Assembly (NCBI GenBank): GCA_004555175.1
Contig: SFJE01000001.1
Coordinates: 1-64,000 of the forward strand
Origin: Lentisphaeraceae bacterium
GTDB taxonomy: Bacteria > Verrucomicrobiota > Kiritimatiellia > RFP12 > DVOR01
DNA length: 64,000 bases
Reading direction: 5' to 3'
In this document: positions 40,951 to 49,439 of the stretch, one piece after another
Numbering within the stretch: position 1 is the stretch's first letter
Layout of the letters: each line of letters starts with the position of its first letter
Made by a program: the position numbers and the translations under genes
The notes under the pieces: generated by a model
Database searches by the model: none
What the model was told of the DNA's origin: nothing
Seen by the model: only the letters and a program-made list of their open reading frames with translations

Positions 40951-41606
40951 AGGAGATACCCTCGCACAAGGCCCTGAATGAGCAGCGTCCATCCATTGAC
41001 CATCACAAAGAGCAACAGCTTAAAGGGCAGGGAGATGGTGACCGGGGAGACCATCATCATCCCCATCGCCAGGAGGATGTTGCTGACAATGATGTCGATG
41101 GCGATGAAGGGCAGGTAGACCAGGAAGCCAATCTGAAAGGCCTTGGTTAGTTCCGAGACGCAGAAGGAGGGGATGAGGATGTAGAAGCTCTCGGGGTCGA
41201 CATTCGCCTTTTCCTCGCCCTCTTTGGCCCATAAGCGCTCGGCGGTGGAGACGAAGAAGAGGCGTTCACGGTCGGAGGTTTGGTGCACGAGCCACTCGCG
41301 CAACGGCTCGGCCGAACGTAGGGCAATCTCGGTCTGCGCGACCATCTGCGGCTGGTTCTTGGCGCTCTCGGCTTGATAGGTCTCCCACGAACGGGAGATG
41401 ACCGGGGCCATAATGTAGAAGCTCAAAATCATGGCCAGCGCGTTGACGACCATATTCGGCGGAATGGACTGAATCCCCAGCGCATTGCGAATGAGCGAGA
41501 TGACCACTACAATCTTTAGATACGAGGTGGCCACCATTGCCGCAAAGGGCAAGAGCGACATCCCAATGAGCAGGGTGATTAGGGCGAATGGGTCGGTCTG
41601 GAACAT
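40947..41606 (-). CDS. sctR: T3SS export apparatus protein SctR
   Basis: The YscR/SpaP/FliP-family component of the export gate, 219 aa. It opens with FALITLLIGMSLLPFAAMVATSYLKIVVVISLIRNALGIQ, a hallmark of the family, and ends with PVTISLPFKLLLFVMVNGWTLLIQGLV. Between them is a periplasmic loop and ILIPSFCVSELTKAFQIGFLVYLPF. Its start codon overlaps the sctQ stop by one base (TAATG). Confidence 0.97.
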   Translation of the reverse strand: MFQTDPFALITLLIGMSLLPFAAMVATSYLKIVVVISLIRNALGIQSIPPNMVVNALAMILSFYIMAPVISRSWETYQAESAKNQPQMVAQTEIALRSAEPLREWLVHQTSDRERLFFVSTAERLWAKEGEEKANVDPESFYILIPSFCVSELTKAFQIGFLVYLPFIAIDIIVSNILLAMGMMMVSPVTISLPFKLLLFVMVNGWTLLIQGLVRGYLL

Positions 41607-42499
41607 TACAGCACCTCTTCAATCGCAAAGCTCTGCTGCGCGCCCAAGGGAACTAGATGCCCCTGGGCCACCACGCGGCCGCGGTGAATCAGCGAGAGGG
41701 CAGGAATTGTGGCCGGCGTGGGCACCTTCCCGGCACACAATGCGCCGAAGGTAATCACCATCGGCACGTCAACGACCACATGATAGAGGTCATCCTCGTG
41801 CCACAGGTCGAGCGCGTTGTTGGCCACCAGGAAGCGCTCGCCCATCTTCCAACGCGCGGCTTGCGAATGACCCTGGGCATCGACTTCCGGCAACAAGAGC
41901 GCGTCTCCGGCCTTGAGCGACGCGGCTTCGGCCGGTGCCAGCGCGAAAGCGGTCAACTCATAGCGCACGGGCAACTCCATCGCGCGCAAGGTCTCATCGG
42001 TGGGGTCGAGCGCCTTTAATTGCCCCAGCTCCTCCAGGAGCGGCGGGGTGAGGGCAATCGTGAAGGTACACAGGGCGCTATTACTCTCCTCCTTAGCCAG
42101 CGTAAAGGCTGTTGATGCCCGGGCAAGCGCCTCGGAGCCTGCAACGATGCCCTTGACTGAAAGCTGCCGGCGGAAGATATTCTCCACCGTCTGGAAGAGT
42201 ACGCCGCACTCGCGCTCGAGCAAGGCAAGCAGAATCGGCTCGGGCACCTCTGCCCGCGCAGTCCACACAGCCGCCAGATTGGGGAAGCAGGCGCTCTTGG
42301 CCAGACCCAGGGTGACCTCCGCCTCCTCAAAGGCGATGCGCAGATAGAGCAGGTCGGTCGGGAAACAAGTGGCCTTGCGCACCAGATAACTCTCGCCCTG
42401 GACGCCCGTCTTCATCCGCCATGCCGGCGAAGCAAAGATCTCTGCGGCTGTGGCCTTCTCCCACTGCGGCCAGTGGGCCAACATCTCAAATGTGTTCAT
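41606..42499 (-). CDS. sctQ: T3SS sorting-platform (C-ring) protein SctQ
   Basis: The YscQ/SpaO/FliN-type cytoplasmic sorting platform protein, 297 aa. The last 75 residues form a SpoA-like domain (VVVDVPMVITFGALCAGKV ... GRVVAQGHLVPLGAQQSFAIEEVL). The N-terminal 200 residues are divergent. The ATG at 42499 overlaps the sctP stop by 4 nt. In several systems an internal start makes a separate C-terminal fragment; here an internal Met precedes the SpoA domain but has no well-spaced ribosome site. Divergent sequence, but position and length fit well. Confidence 0.88.
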   Translation of the reverse strand: MNTFEMLAHWPQWEKATAAEIFASPAWRMKTGVQGESYLVRKATCFPTDLLYLRIAFEEAEVTLGLAKSACFPNLAAVWTARAEVPEPILLALLERECGVLFQTVENIFRRQLSVKGIVAGSEALARASTAFTLAKEESNSALCTFTIALTPPLLEELGQLKALDPTDETLRAMELPVRYELTAFALAPAEAASLKAGDALLLPEVDAQGHSQAARWKMGERFLVANNALDLWHEDDLYHVVVDVPMVITFGALCAGKVPTPATIPALSLIHRGRVVAQGHLVPLGAQQSFAIEEVL

Positions 42500-44172
42500 C
42501 GGCGAACCTCCTCCTTCCGTCTCCAACTCTCGTGGATGGTCACGGCCACCTGCCAGCGTCCGGCAAAGTGCTCGGCCAACTGCGTGGTCAACGCCTCCTG
42601 CTGTTGCTGCAAGAGCGTGCACACCTCAGCCGTGGCCGGCGCAAAAGCCACCGAGAGCTTCCCTTCGTGGACCTCGAGGCGCACCACCGAGCCCGCCAAT
42701 GTTGCTTCGCTTAGGCGCACCACCACCGTTCCCGTGGGCTCAACAATCAACGCCCGGGCCACGGCTTCAACCGCCTCGGTAACGGCTGCCGGAAGGGTCT
42801 CGCGCACAGTCGTCGCCGTCGGCGGAGTTTGCACAGGCGCTTCGGTCTGCGGCGCGGGTTGCACCGCTGCCGCCGGCGCCATCGGCGTATCGATGGCCAT
42901 AAAGACCACCTTGCCGGGTTCGGCCTCTGGCGCGGGTGTCTTGGTTTCGCGTGGCAGCGCTTCGGCCTTCGCCTCAACAGGCATTTCGCTTGGGGCCCTC
43001 GTTGCCGCCTCCGAGGTCGGGACAGCTGACGCAACGGTCTGAGCGGGCGAAACTTCTGGTGCCACCTGCTGCGCCAAGATGGGGCGGATAAGCTCCTGGA
43101 AGGCGGCAACACTTTCCGTAAAGACCGCCTGTGTGGCGGCGAAGTCGCGCAAGGTGGTTGCAAGATCCGGCATGGCAGCGGGCGGCGGCTGACCTGCAAC
43201 CTCGGGCACCACGGGGCTGACTGCCGGCGCGGAGGCCTCGGCACGAGGGGCGCTCTGCCCGATTGGCTCGGCTTCGGTCACCGGGGCCTGCGCCTTGGCT
43301 AGGAAGGTTGCAATGGCCGCTTGCAACGCCTGCGAACTCTCGGCGAAGGCGCTTTGTGTAGCGGCGAAGTCGCGCAATGTCGTTGCCAAGTCTGCCACCG
43401 GAAGCGGCTGCGGGGTGGGGGAAGCGGGCACTTCTACGGGAGAAGTCTGTGGCCAATCAGCGCGCTCTGCCACGCGCGCTGGAGTCGGTGCCACTTCAAC
43501 ATCGGGGATGGCTTGGGGCGCTTCGGTCCCCTGCAGAGGCATTGCCAGGATGGGCGCCATCGCGGCCTGCAACTGGGCGGTGCTCTCGGCAAACTCGCCC
43601 TGCTCTCGCGCGAAGTCTTCAATTACCTCCGCTAGGGAAGTGGGAGTAGCCAAAAGGGCTTCGCCTTGAGGGAGGGGCTGGGAGACTTCGAGGTCGGGCC
43701 TAGGGGACCTTGAGGTAGGGCCTACCTCGCCTTGAGGGAGGGGCTGGATGACCTCGAGGTCGGGCCTAGGGGACTTCGAGGTAGGGCCTACCTCGCCTTG
43801 AGGGAGGGGCTGGCCTTTCTTGACCCCCGGGCGGGTGAGGTTCTGTTCCGGGGCGGATACAGCGGGTGCGTCGGGGTTGGATAAAGAAAGCGTGGGTTCT
43901 GCGGGGACTTTGAGCAACGGGGCGGCCGCATCTTGGAAGTCGGTTACGCTTTGGGCGAAGGAGGCCAGAGTGGCGATGAGGCTCTCAAGGGTGACGCGGA
44001 GGGTTTTGGGTGTAGCCGGTTGGTCGGCCGCGGGGAAGGGAAGATCAAGCGCGGCACCGGGGGCGGCCTCCAACGCATCGAGGAAGGTGCGGATTTGGTC
44101 GGGGGCGGGGCAAGCGGCGGGTGCGTCGCAACGGAGCCCCGAATCGAGCGGGGTGAGCGAGGGGGTGTCCAT
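42496..44172 (-). CDS. sctP: T3SS needle-length regulator SctP (repeat-rich)
   Basis: The YscP/FliK-type ruler and substrate-switch protein, 558 aa. The C-terminal 110 residues form the conserved switch domain (VVRLSEATLAGSVVRLEVHEGKLSVAF). The rest is Pro/Ala/Glu-rich with four helical repeats of the form LxxxLxDFAxxQxxFxESxxxxQxxxxPIL; two almost identical ones begin DLATTLRDFAATQ. Residues about 120-170 hold a separate three-copy repeat QPLPQGE spaced 22 residues apart. Repeats in a ruler set needle length in Yersinia, so copy number may matter. The ATG at 44172 has AAGGAG 6 nt upstream. Function is supported by position between sctO and sctQ. Confidence 0.85.
   Translation of the reverse strand: MDTPSLTPLDSGLRCDAPAACPAPDQIRTFLDALEAAPGAALDLPFPAADQPATPKTLRVTLESLIATLASFAQSVTDFQDAAAPLLKVPAEPTLSLSNPDAPAVSAPEQNLTRPGVKKGQPLPQGEVGPTSKSPRPDLEVIQPLPQGEVGPTSRSPRPDLEVSQPLPQGEALLATPTSLAEVIEDFAREQGEFAESTAQLQAAMAPILAMPLQGTEAPQAIPDVEVAPTPARVAERADWPQTSPVEVPASPTPQPLPVADLATTLRDFAATQSAFAESSQALQAAIATFLAKAQAPVTEAEPIGQSAPRAEASAPAVSPVVPEVAGQPPPAAMPDLATTLRDFAATQAVFTESVAAFQELIRPILAQQVAPEVSPAQTVASAVPTSEAATRAPSEMPVEAKAEALPRETKTPAPEAEPGKVVFMAIDTPMAPAAAVQPAPQTEAPVQTPPTATTVRETLPAAVTEAVEAVARALIVEPTGTVVVRLSEATLAGSVVRLEVHEGKLSVAFAPATAEVCTLLQQQQEALTTQLAEHFAGRWQVAVTIHESWRRKEEVRR
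43662..43813. repeat. In-frame 66-bp tandem repeat inside sctP
   Basis: The 20-mer CGCCTTGAGGGAGGGGCTGG starts at 43662, 43728 and 43794, each 66 bp apart. Between copies lies a perfect palindrome (GAGGTAGG G CCTACCTC). The period is 22 codons, so the reading frame is kept. Coding repeats are QPLPQGEVGPTS then K or R SPRPDLEV. Confidence 0.9.
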
Positions 44173-44182
44173 AGAGACTCCT

Positions 44183-44665
44183 TCAATCAACATCGGTGTT
44201 CTTCTTCCCAGTAAAGTCTTCCAGCTCCAGTTCCTGGAAGTGTTCTTGCGCGCGCACCTCATCCTGCGCCCAGCGCGTACGGTGTTCAGAAATCTTCATG
44301 CGGTCCTTCGTGGCCAAGACGAATTGGGCGCGGGCTTTCGATTCCTCGTTGCGCCGCTCGTCAAGCGCCTTCTTGGCCAGCAGGACATTGTCGGCGCGCA
44401 GGACACCCTCGTCATCGATGCGCGCGACGCCCTCCCGGGCGCGGTCGAGCTCATCCATCGTCACGGGGCGGTTCATTACCGCCGCGTAGATGCGGTCGCG
44501 CCGCGCTTCGGCTGTGGCCCGAAAGTCGGCGAGTTCGCGCTCGCGGGTGTGGACGGCGTTGAGGGCTTCGGCCACCGCCTGCCGGGCCACCGCCAGGGCC
44601 GCACTCGCCTTATCCTCGCGGTTGGCGCGGATACGCAGGAGGCTCTGGAGGCGGTAGGTGGCCAT
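44183..44665 (-). CDS. sctO: T3SS stalk protein SctO
   Basis: The YscO/FliJ-type central stalk protein, 160 aa, which sits in the SctN ATPase ring and contacts SctV. The sequence is an uninterrupted coiled coil (ALAVARQAVAEALNAVHTRERELADFRATAEARRDRIY), with the YRLQSLLRIRANREDKA start typical of FliJ-like proteins. Sequence conservation in the family is low; the call rests on length, coiled coil and position between sctN and sctP. Its start codon overlaps the sctN stop by one base. Confidence 0.88.
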   Translation of the reverse strand: MATYRLQSLLRIRANREDKASAALAVARQAVAEALNAVHTRERELADFRATAEARRDRIYAAVMNRPVTMDELDRAREGVARIDDEGVLRADNVLLAKKALDERRNEESKARAQFVLATKDRMKISEHRTRWAQDEVRAQEHFQELELEDFTGKKNTDVD

Positions 44666-45993
44666 TAGGAAACGGCTTCTTTCAGCTTGCGGAGGGTTTC
44701 ATCGAAGGTCGGGCGCTCGGTCAGGCCCTGACAGAGGAAGGCGTTGACGGCATCGATCTTGGCGATGGCTTCGTCGGTGTTCTTGTCCGAGCCCTTCTGG
44801 TATTCGCCAATTTGGAGGAGGAGCTCCACTTCGGCGTAGCGGGCGAGGATCTCGCGGAGTTTGGAGGCGGAGGCTTTGTGCTCGGGGGTGATGATGGCGT
44901 TCTGGCAGCGCGAGATGGATTGGAGGATGTCGATGGCCGGATAGTGGTTTTGCTGGGCGAGCTTGCGCGAGAGGATGATGTGCCCATCGAGGATTGAGCG
45001 CGTTTCGTCGGCAATGGGCTCAGTCATATCGTCGCCTTCCACAAGCACCGTATAGAGGGCGGTAATGGAACCTTTGGCGGAGTTGCCAGCGCGCTCCATC
45101 AGTTTGGGCAACTCGGAGAAGACGCTCGGAGGGAAGCCACGGCGCGTGGGCGGTTCGCCGGCGGCCAGGCCGATTTCGCGCTGGGCACGCCCAAAGCGCG
45201 TCACCGAATCCATTAAGAGCAACACACGCAACCCCTTATCGCGGAAGGATTCGGCAATTGAGGTGGCCACATAGGCCGCCTTTAGGCGCTCCATCGCGCT
45301 ACGGTCGGAGGTCGAGCAGACGACAACGGACTTTGCTAGACCCTCGGGACCGAGGTCCTTCTCGATGAACTCGCGCACTTCGCGCCCGCGCTCGCCAATG
45401 AGGGCCAGCACCGTGACATCGGCTTCCGTGTTGCGGACAATTTGCGCCAAGAGGGTGGATTTGCCGCCGCCGGCTGCCGCAAAGATGCCCATACGCTGCC
45501 CTTCGCCGCAGGTGAGTAGACCATCGAGCGCACGCACACCCAGCGAAATCGGGCGACTAATCATCTTGCGCTCCAAGGGCGAGGGCGGGTCAGCGTAGAC
45601 CGGGTAGAAGGCTTCGGGGATGAGCGGCCCCTTGGCATCGCTATCGAGCGGACGCCCTAGACCATCGAGCACGCGCCCGAGGAGGCTTTGCCCCACCGGC
45701 ACCATGTGCACCCGCCGCGTGGGAATGACTTCCGTCTGCGCCGAGATGCCAATCATCTGCCCGAGCGCCGTTAGGAGGACCGCCTCGCGCGTGAAGCCGA
45801 CGACTTCGGCCTGGACCTCATACTGCTCCCACGGATTGCGCAGCAGGCAGACTTCGCCGACCTTTACGCCCGGCACCGCCGCCTTGATGATGGTGCCGAC
45901 CACCTGGATGACGCGGCCCTTGACGTCGATCAACTGCGCGTCTTCCACCGCGCGGTCCAGGATGTCGGGGATATAGTCGAAGGTCGTGGCCAT
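44665..45993 (-). CDS. sctN: T3SS ATPase SctN
   Basis: The hexameric ATPase that unfolds and feeds substrates, 442 aa, related to F1-beta and FliI. Walker A is at residues 171-180 (FAAAGGGKST; the usual form is GAGVGKST). The Walker B region reads RVLLLMDSVTRFGRAQREIGLAAGEPPTRRGFPPSVF. PVGQSLLGRVLDGLGRPLD and TALYTVLVEGDDMTEPIADETRSILDGHI are typical. It is cytoplasmic, bound to the sorting platform. The ATG overlaps the sctL stop by one base. Confidence 0.98.
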   Translation of the reverse strand: MATTFDYIPDILDRAVEDAQLIDVKGRVIQVVGTIIKAAVPGVKVGEVCLLRNPWEQYEVQAEVVGFTREAVLLTALGQMIGISAQTEVIPTRRVHMVPVGQSLLGRVLDGLGRPLDSDAKGPLIPEAFYPVYADPPSPLERKMISRPISLGVRALDGLLTCGEGQRMGIFAAAGGGKSTLLAQIVRNTEADVTVLALIGERGREVREFIEKDLGPEGLAKSVVVCSTSDRSAMERLKAAYVATSIAESFRDKGLRVLLLMDSVTRFGRAQREIGLAAGEPPTRRGFPPSVFSELPKLMERAGNSAKGSITALYTVLVEGDDMTEPIADETRSILDGHIILSRKLAQQNHYPAIDILQSISRCQNAIITPEHKASASKLREILARYAEVELLLQIGEYQKGSDKNTDEAIAKIDAVNAFLCQGLTERPTFDETLRKLKEAVS

Positions 45994-46610
45994 TAGCGTT
46001 CTTTGGCAAAGTGGCGGCGGATGGAATCTTCAATGGCCGCCAGTTGGGTGTCGATGGAAGCGTCGGCCACGCCGGCCTCGGTCTCAATGATGCAAGCGGC
46101 TCCCTTCAAGCGCGCGTCTTCCTGCAGGTCGATGTAGGTGAGCGTGGGGTAGGCGGCGAGGAGCGTATCGAGCTGCGCTTTGACGGTGGAGACCATCTCC
46201 GGGGCAACCTTGAGGGTGATTTGCTGTTGGTTACGGACGATGGCATCCATCACCTTGTGGACGATGTGCAGCACCAGCTCGCGGTTGTCCATCTCGCCAA
46301 CACACTTGCGCAGGGCCTTCATCACCACATCGGTCATCTTGCCCTCAACCGCCTCCATAAAACGGACACTCTCCGCTTGCTGGGAGAGGACCTTGGCCGC
46401 GATTTCGCGTTTCCCGTCCTCAAGGCCCTTGGCGTAACCGCGCGCCTTTTCGGTCTCGAAGGCCTGGGCGGCCTCGGCGCGGATCTTGGCCGCTTCGGCC
46501 TCGGCTGCGGCAAAGGTCTCCTCGATGGAGCGAACGGCTGCCACCTCTTCCGCGCGTACCAAGCGCGAGGCTGCATGGAGCTCAAGCCCCGCCTTCTTAA
46601 TCAGCAACAT
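45993..46610 (-). CDS. sctL: T3SS stator protein SctL
   Basis: The YscL/FliH-type protein linking the ATPase to the sorting platform, 205 aa. Residues about 20-75 form a charged helix (EETFAAAEAEAAKIRAEAAQAFETEKARGYAKGLEDGK), and the C-terminal half resembles the ATP-synthase delta-like domain of the family (LVLHIVHKVMDAIVRNQQQITLKVAPEMV). It overlaps sctK by 10 nt. Regulator of SctN activity in the family. Confidence 0.95.
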   Translation of the reverse strand: MLLIKKAGLELHAASRLVRAEEVAAVRSIEETFAAAEAEAAKIRAEAAQAFETEKARGYAKGLEDGKREIAAKVLSQQAESVRFMEAVEGKMTDVVMKALRKCVGEMDNRELVLHIVHKVMDAIVRNQQQITLKVAPEMVSTVKAQLDTLLAAYPTLTYIDLQEDARLKGAACIIETEAGVADASIDTQLAAIEDSIRRHFAKER

Positions 46611-47314
46611 AGGTCACTAGCCTCCGGAAAACGTAGCTTCAATAGGAAAAAGAGCAGGTCAAGGTGTTCGGGCGAAAGAAGGTCGTGCGGGAGGGGCTCG
46701 AAGCCTGGCGCATCAGCCTCCGGGAAGCGGAGGCGTTGGCGAAGCAGAAGTTCGCCTGGCACATCTGCCAGGAGCGAAGCGAGCATCCGCAACCCCATCA
46801 GGCGGAGGGCGGTGGGCAAGTCGCTGACCGTGGCCGGCGGGGGCACGGCCGTGCGCAGCGCGGTCAAGCGCTCGGACCACTTGGCGAAGTAGGCCGTGTA
46901 GCGCAGGACTTCGGGGTAGAGGCCGGGGAGCGACTGTTTGAGTGCGCGGACATCCGGCCCGGCGAGCACGGCACGGAGCGGCTCGGCGTAGGCAATCGCC
47001 CCGAGCCAGAGGGCAATCTGCTCGTATTGGGCGCGCTCAAGCAGGAGCAGGCGCGAGCCATTCTCCGCCGGGAAGTCGTAGAAGGTAGGCTCCACGCCAA
47101 GTTGCGCCAACAGCGCGCGCCCGGCATCGCTGCCGGTCAGGGCATCGGGGAAAATCGTCACGCCGGGCGGCAGGATGGATTGGAGATAGGCGCGTTGGCG
47201 CGTGGGGTCAAGAAGTGCCGAAGAGTCCCACAAGAAGCGTTGTATCAAGGGCCAGCGCGTTGAATCGGCCACTAGGGCGCGCGCACGATCGAGGCTGAGG
47301 GAATCTTCGCTCAC
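46601..47314 (-). CDS. sctK: T3SS sorting-platform adaptor SctK
   Basis: A 237-aa protein in the size and position of YscK/OrgA, which connects the sorting platform with SctD. The central LLLLERAQYEQIALWLGAIAYAEPLRAVLAG and ALRLMGLRMLASLLADVP fit the helical SctK pattern, although the family diverges strongly. A GTG start is used, with AAGGAG 7 nt upstream. The call rests on order J-(Y)-K-L together with length and helical content. Confidence 0.82.
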   Translation of the reverse strand: MSEDSLSLDRARALVADSTRWPLIQRFLWDSSALLDPTRQRAYLQSILPPGVTIFPDALTGSDAGRALLAQLGVEPTFYDFPAENGSRLLLLERAQYEQIALWLGAIAYAEPLRAVLAGPDVRALKQSLPGLYPEVLRYTAYFAKWSERLTALRTAVPPPATVSDLPTALRLMGLRMLASLLADVPGELLLRQRLRFPEADAPGFEPLPHDLLSPEHLDLLFFLLKLRFPEASDLCC

Positions 47315-47330
47315 GGTCTAACTCCTTGCG

Positions 47331-47675
47331 CTAGTCGGCAATCCAACTGCGGGCGCTCCCCTTCTTTGCTGCCAAGAAGCGGTGCCAGCGCGCCTCGCTC
47401 TCGCGCGTTTTGCCTAGCGCTAGAAGCGCGCGCGTCTCGAGCACCGCCTCGGCCCGGAGCAGCTCCGGGGGGAAGTCGGCCGCGCGGAGCACGCGCAGGG
47501 CCTGTTGCGCCTCGCCATCGGCCAGCAGAAGCTCGGCCAGGGCGGCGGCAGAGACGCCATCGCGCGGGTCCTCCTCCACCAGCGCCTCAACAAGGACGCG
47601 GGCACGATTGGCTTGGCCGTGGCGCACAAAGAGCCACGCGGCCGTGAGCAGGAACTGGCGCTCCTCGGGATCCAT
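47331..47675 (-). CDS. sctY: YscY-like TPR chaperone (SctY)
   Basis: A TPR protein of 114 aa. Its start ERQFLLTAAWLFVRHGQANRARVLVEALVEEDP closely follows YscY as I know it (a Gln-Glu-Phe-Leu-Leu start, a Trp-Leu pair, then a first TPR). Three TPR-like units follow. YscY is the chaperone of YscX and both are needed for export in Yersinia. In Yersinia yscY lies next to yscX before yscV; here it is between sctJ and sctK, about 5.3 kb downstream of the sctX-like gene. The ATG overlaps the sctJ stop codon by one base. Confidence 0.75.
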   Translation of the reverse strand: MDPEERQFLLTAAWLFVRHGQANRARVLVEALVEEDPRDGVSAAALAELLLADGEAQQALRVLRAADFPPELLRAEAVLETRALLALGKTRESEARWHRFLAAKKGSARSWIAD

Positions 47676-48301
47676 TAGGGAAGAGCGCCTGGTACGGAAA
47701 CCGTCGGCGCGCTGTCGCGGAAGAGCGTCACCGAGATCTTCTCGTATTGCAGCCCTTCGATGGCATTCTTGACGAGGTTCTTGATGGCCGGAACACGGTC
47801 TGCCAGGTCGACATCCCAGCGCGTGCGGACCGCAACGGCCGCCGAACTGGGAAGGGCGTTCTTGGCGAAGGGATCGTTCTCGGGAAGGACCACGTGGACG
47901 CGCGCGTCGATAACGCCATCAATCTCGGCAATGGTCTGGGAGAGATCCTGCGCGAGGGCGTTCATAAAGCGGATGCGCTCTTCGGTGGGCGAGGAGATCA
48001 TTCCGGTCTTCTTGAAGGTTTCGCCGACGCCCTGGTAGGTACGGCGGGGAAGGCCCTTGCGCTCAAGCAGGTTGACCGCGTCCGCGAAGCGCGAAGCGGC
48101 AATCTGCACATCCCAGGTGCCTTCTTCGCCGGCGATTTTCTGGCAGGCGATGCCAGCATCCATCAAGGCGGCGATGACCAGGTTGGCCTGGCGCTCCTCC
48201 AGGCGGCTGTGGAGCGTGGTCTGTTCGTCGCACCCGGTAAGCAAAAGGCTTATGCCAAGCAGGACGCACCCGAGGGTGGGGAATGAGAAATGGATAGCCA
48301 A
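47675..48301 (-). CDS. sctJ: T3SS inner-membrane ring lipoprotein SctJ
   Basis: The YscJ/PrgK/EscJ-family ring lipoprotein, 208 aa. The lipobox LLTGC puts the lipidated residue at Cys24. The two periplasmic ring-building domains follow: residues about 27-90 (SRLEERQANLVIAALMDAGI) and 108-195 (SPTEERIRFMNALAQDLSQTIAEIDGVIDARVHVVLP). The C-terminal transmembrane helix of YscJ is missing, as in EscJ. The start codon is TTG: AAGGAG lies 7 nt upstream and no ATG or GTG occurs before the lipobox. Confidence 0.95.
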   Translation of the reverse strand: MAIHFSFPTLGCVLLGISLLLTGCDEQTTLHSRLEERQANLVIAALMDAGIACQKIAGEEGTWDVQIAASRFADAVNLLERKGLPRRTYQGVGETFKKTGMISSPTEERIRFMNALAQDLSQTIAEIDGVIDARVHVVLPENDPFAKNALPSSAAVAVRTRWDVDLADRVPAIKNLVKNAIEGLQYEKISVTLFRDSAPTVSVPGALP

Positions 48302-48312
48302 CGCAACACTCC

Positions 48313-48699
48313 TTACTGGTTCTTAATGAGGGTTTGGATGGCGGTGGAGGCCTTGTCGGCCACTTTGGCCACAACCTCCTGCTGGAAGGCCAAATTGGCC
48401 ACCTCGTACTGCAGTTCGCCCAGCTCGACGGCCGAGAGCGAGCGCGTGCCGCTGGTCTCGGTCAGGGCTTTGATGCGGTGGACCATGCCTTGATAGTTCT
48501 CCTGCGCCGAGCGCCAAACGGCCGAGATCTCGCTCGCCATCGGAACGGCTTCGGGCGCATCTGGGGCCATTGCGGCTTGGAACTTGGCCACTGCAGCCGG
48601 GTCGGCCACGGGGAGGGGGGCCTGAACATTCTGCCAAGACTGCACCGCTTGCGTGCGCTGCATCGAGGAGATTGCTTCGACAATCATGGGGTCAAGCAT
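48313..48699 (-). CDS. sctI: T3SS inner-rod protein SctI
   Basis: A protein of 128 aa resembling the inner rod subunit YscI/PrgJ, which joins the export gate to the needle. The C-terminal helix LSAVELGELQYEVANLAFQQEVVAKVADKASTAIQTLIKNQ is the recognisable part: rod proteins end with an amphipathic helix of this kind (VELLQMQFRVSQ-like, then a helix to the C-terminus). The N-terminus is unstructured and Ala/Pro-rich. Shine-Dalgarno AGGAAG precedes the ATG. Located between the YscG-like gene and sctJ, matching ysc order. Confidence 0.85.
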   Translation of the reverse strand: MLDPMIVEAISSMQRTQAVQSWQNVQAPLPVADPAAVAKFQAAMAPDAPEAVPMASEISAVWRSAQENYQGMVHRIKALTETSGTRSLSAVELGELQYEVANLAFQQEVVAKVADKASTAIQTLIKNQ

Positions 48700-48723
48700 C
48701 GTAGGCTTCCTGAGAGAGGTGGG

Positions 48724-49095
48724 TTAGGCGGGGAGAAGGTCTGCCGCAAGCTGAGCTGCTGCGGGGTCATCGGTGGAGGCGGCGGCGCGGGAGAGCGCTT
48801 CGCGCGCCTCGGCCGTGCGCTCCATCCGAAGCAACGCCATTCCCTTGAAGGCTTGAAGCATAGCCGAGTGCGGAAACTTCGGGAGCGCGTCGCCATCAAT
48901 ATAGGCGACGGCACCCTCGAAATCCTGCAGACTAATGAAGAGAATTGCCTTGGCAACTGCCAAGGAAGCCTCGTTCGCGCGGAAGGGTTCCAAGGCCGCA
49001 AGGATTTTCATTGCGGATTGGAAACGGTTTTGCCCGGTGGCCATTAAGGCGATGTCGAGCAACAACCGCGCTTCATCAGGTGCCAACTCAAACAT
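48724..49095 (-). CDS. YscG-like TPR chaperone of the needle subunit
   Basis: A TPR-like protein of 123 aa (LLLDIALMATGQNRFQSAMKILAALEPFRANEASLAVAKAILFISLQDFEGAVAYID). In Yersinia YscG pairs with YscE to keep the needle subunit YscF monomeric in the cytoplasm. Length, TPR pattern and position directly after sctF match YscG. Its start codon overlaps the sctF stop by one base. No yscH equivalent lies between it and sctI. Confidence 0.85.
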   Translation of the reverse strand: MFELAPDEARLLLDIALMATGQNRFQSAMKILAALEPFRANEASLAVAKAILFISLQDFEGAVAYIDGDALPKFPHSAMLQAFKGMALLRMERTAEAREALSRAAASTDDPAAAQLAADLLPA

Positions 49096-49421
49096 TAACG
49101 GAAGTTGGAGGAGATGGACTTCAGGGCGTCGGCCATATTCTTCTGAATATTGGTCATCGTGCTGAGGGCCAGGTTCCAGCTCTGGAGGTCATACTGCAGC
49201 TGCTGCAGGTTGGCCTGGACGTCGGGGTGCTCCTGGTAGTTGGCCAGAGATTCGGCGACGCGGTTTTCCATCGTGATGGTGGCGTTCATCAGGGCGGCGT
49301 AGACCTTGTCGGTGTGGACATAGGGACCGGTACCGGCCTGGCCCTGCTGAATGCGCTTGCCGTATTGGCCGTAGTCAAAGTCTGCTACGGGATTGACGAC
49401 ATTCGGAAGGTTGGCTGCCAT
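49095..49421 (-). CDS. sctF: T3SS needle subunit SctF
   Basis: The small needle subunit (YscF/PrgI/MxiH type), 108 aa, slightly longer than the usual 80-90. The helical hairpin is clear: DKVYAALMNATITMENRVAESLANYQEHPDVQANLQQLQYDLQSWNLALSTMTNIQKNMADALKSISSNF, with the conserved NPxxLxxLQ-like turn (here HPDVQANLQQLQ) between helices. The C-terminus ends in the usual amphipathic helix. AAGGAG lies 5 nt before the ATG. The YscE- and YscG-like chaperone genes flank it. Confidence 0.92.
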   Translation of the reverse strand: MAANLPNVVNPVADFDYGQYGKRIQQGQAGTGPYVHTDKVYAALMNATITMENRVAESLANYQEHPDVQANLQQLQYDLQSWNLALSTMTNIQKNMADALKSISSNFR

Positions 49422-49439
49422 AATAACTCCTTGGGTTGA

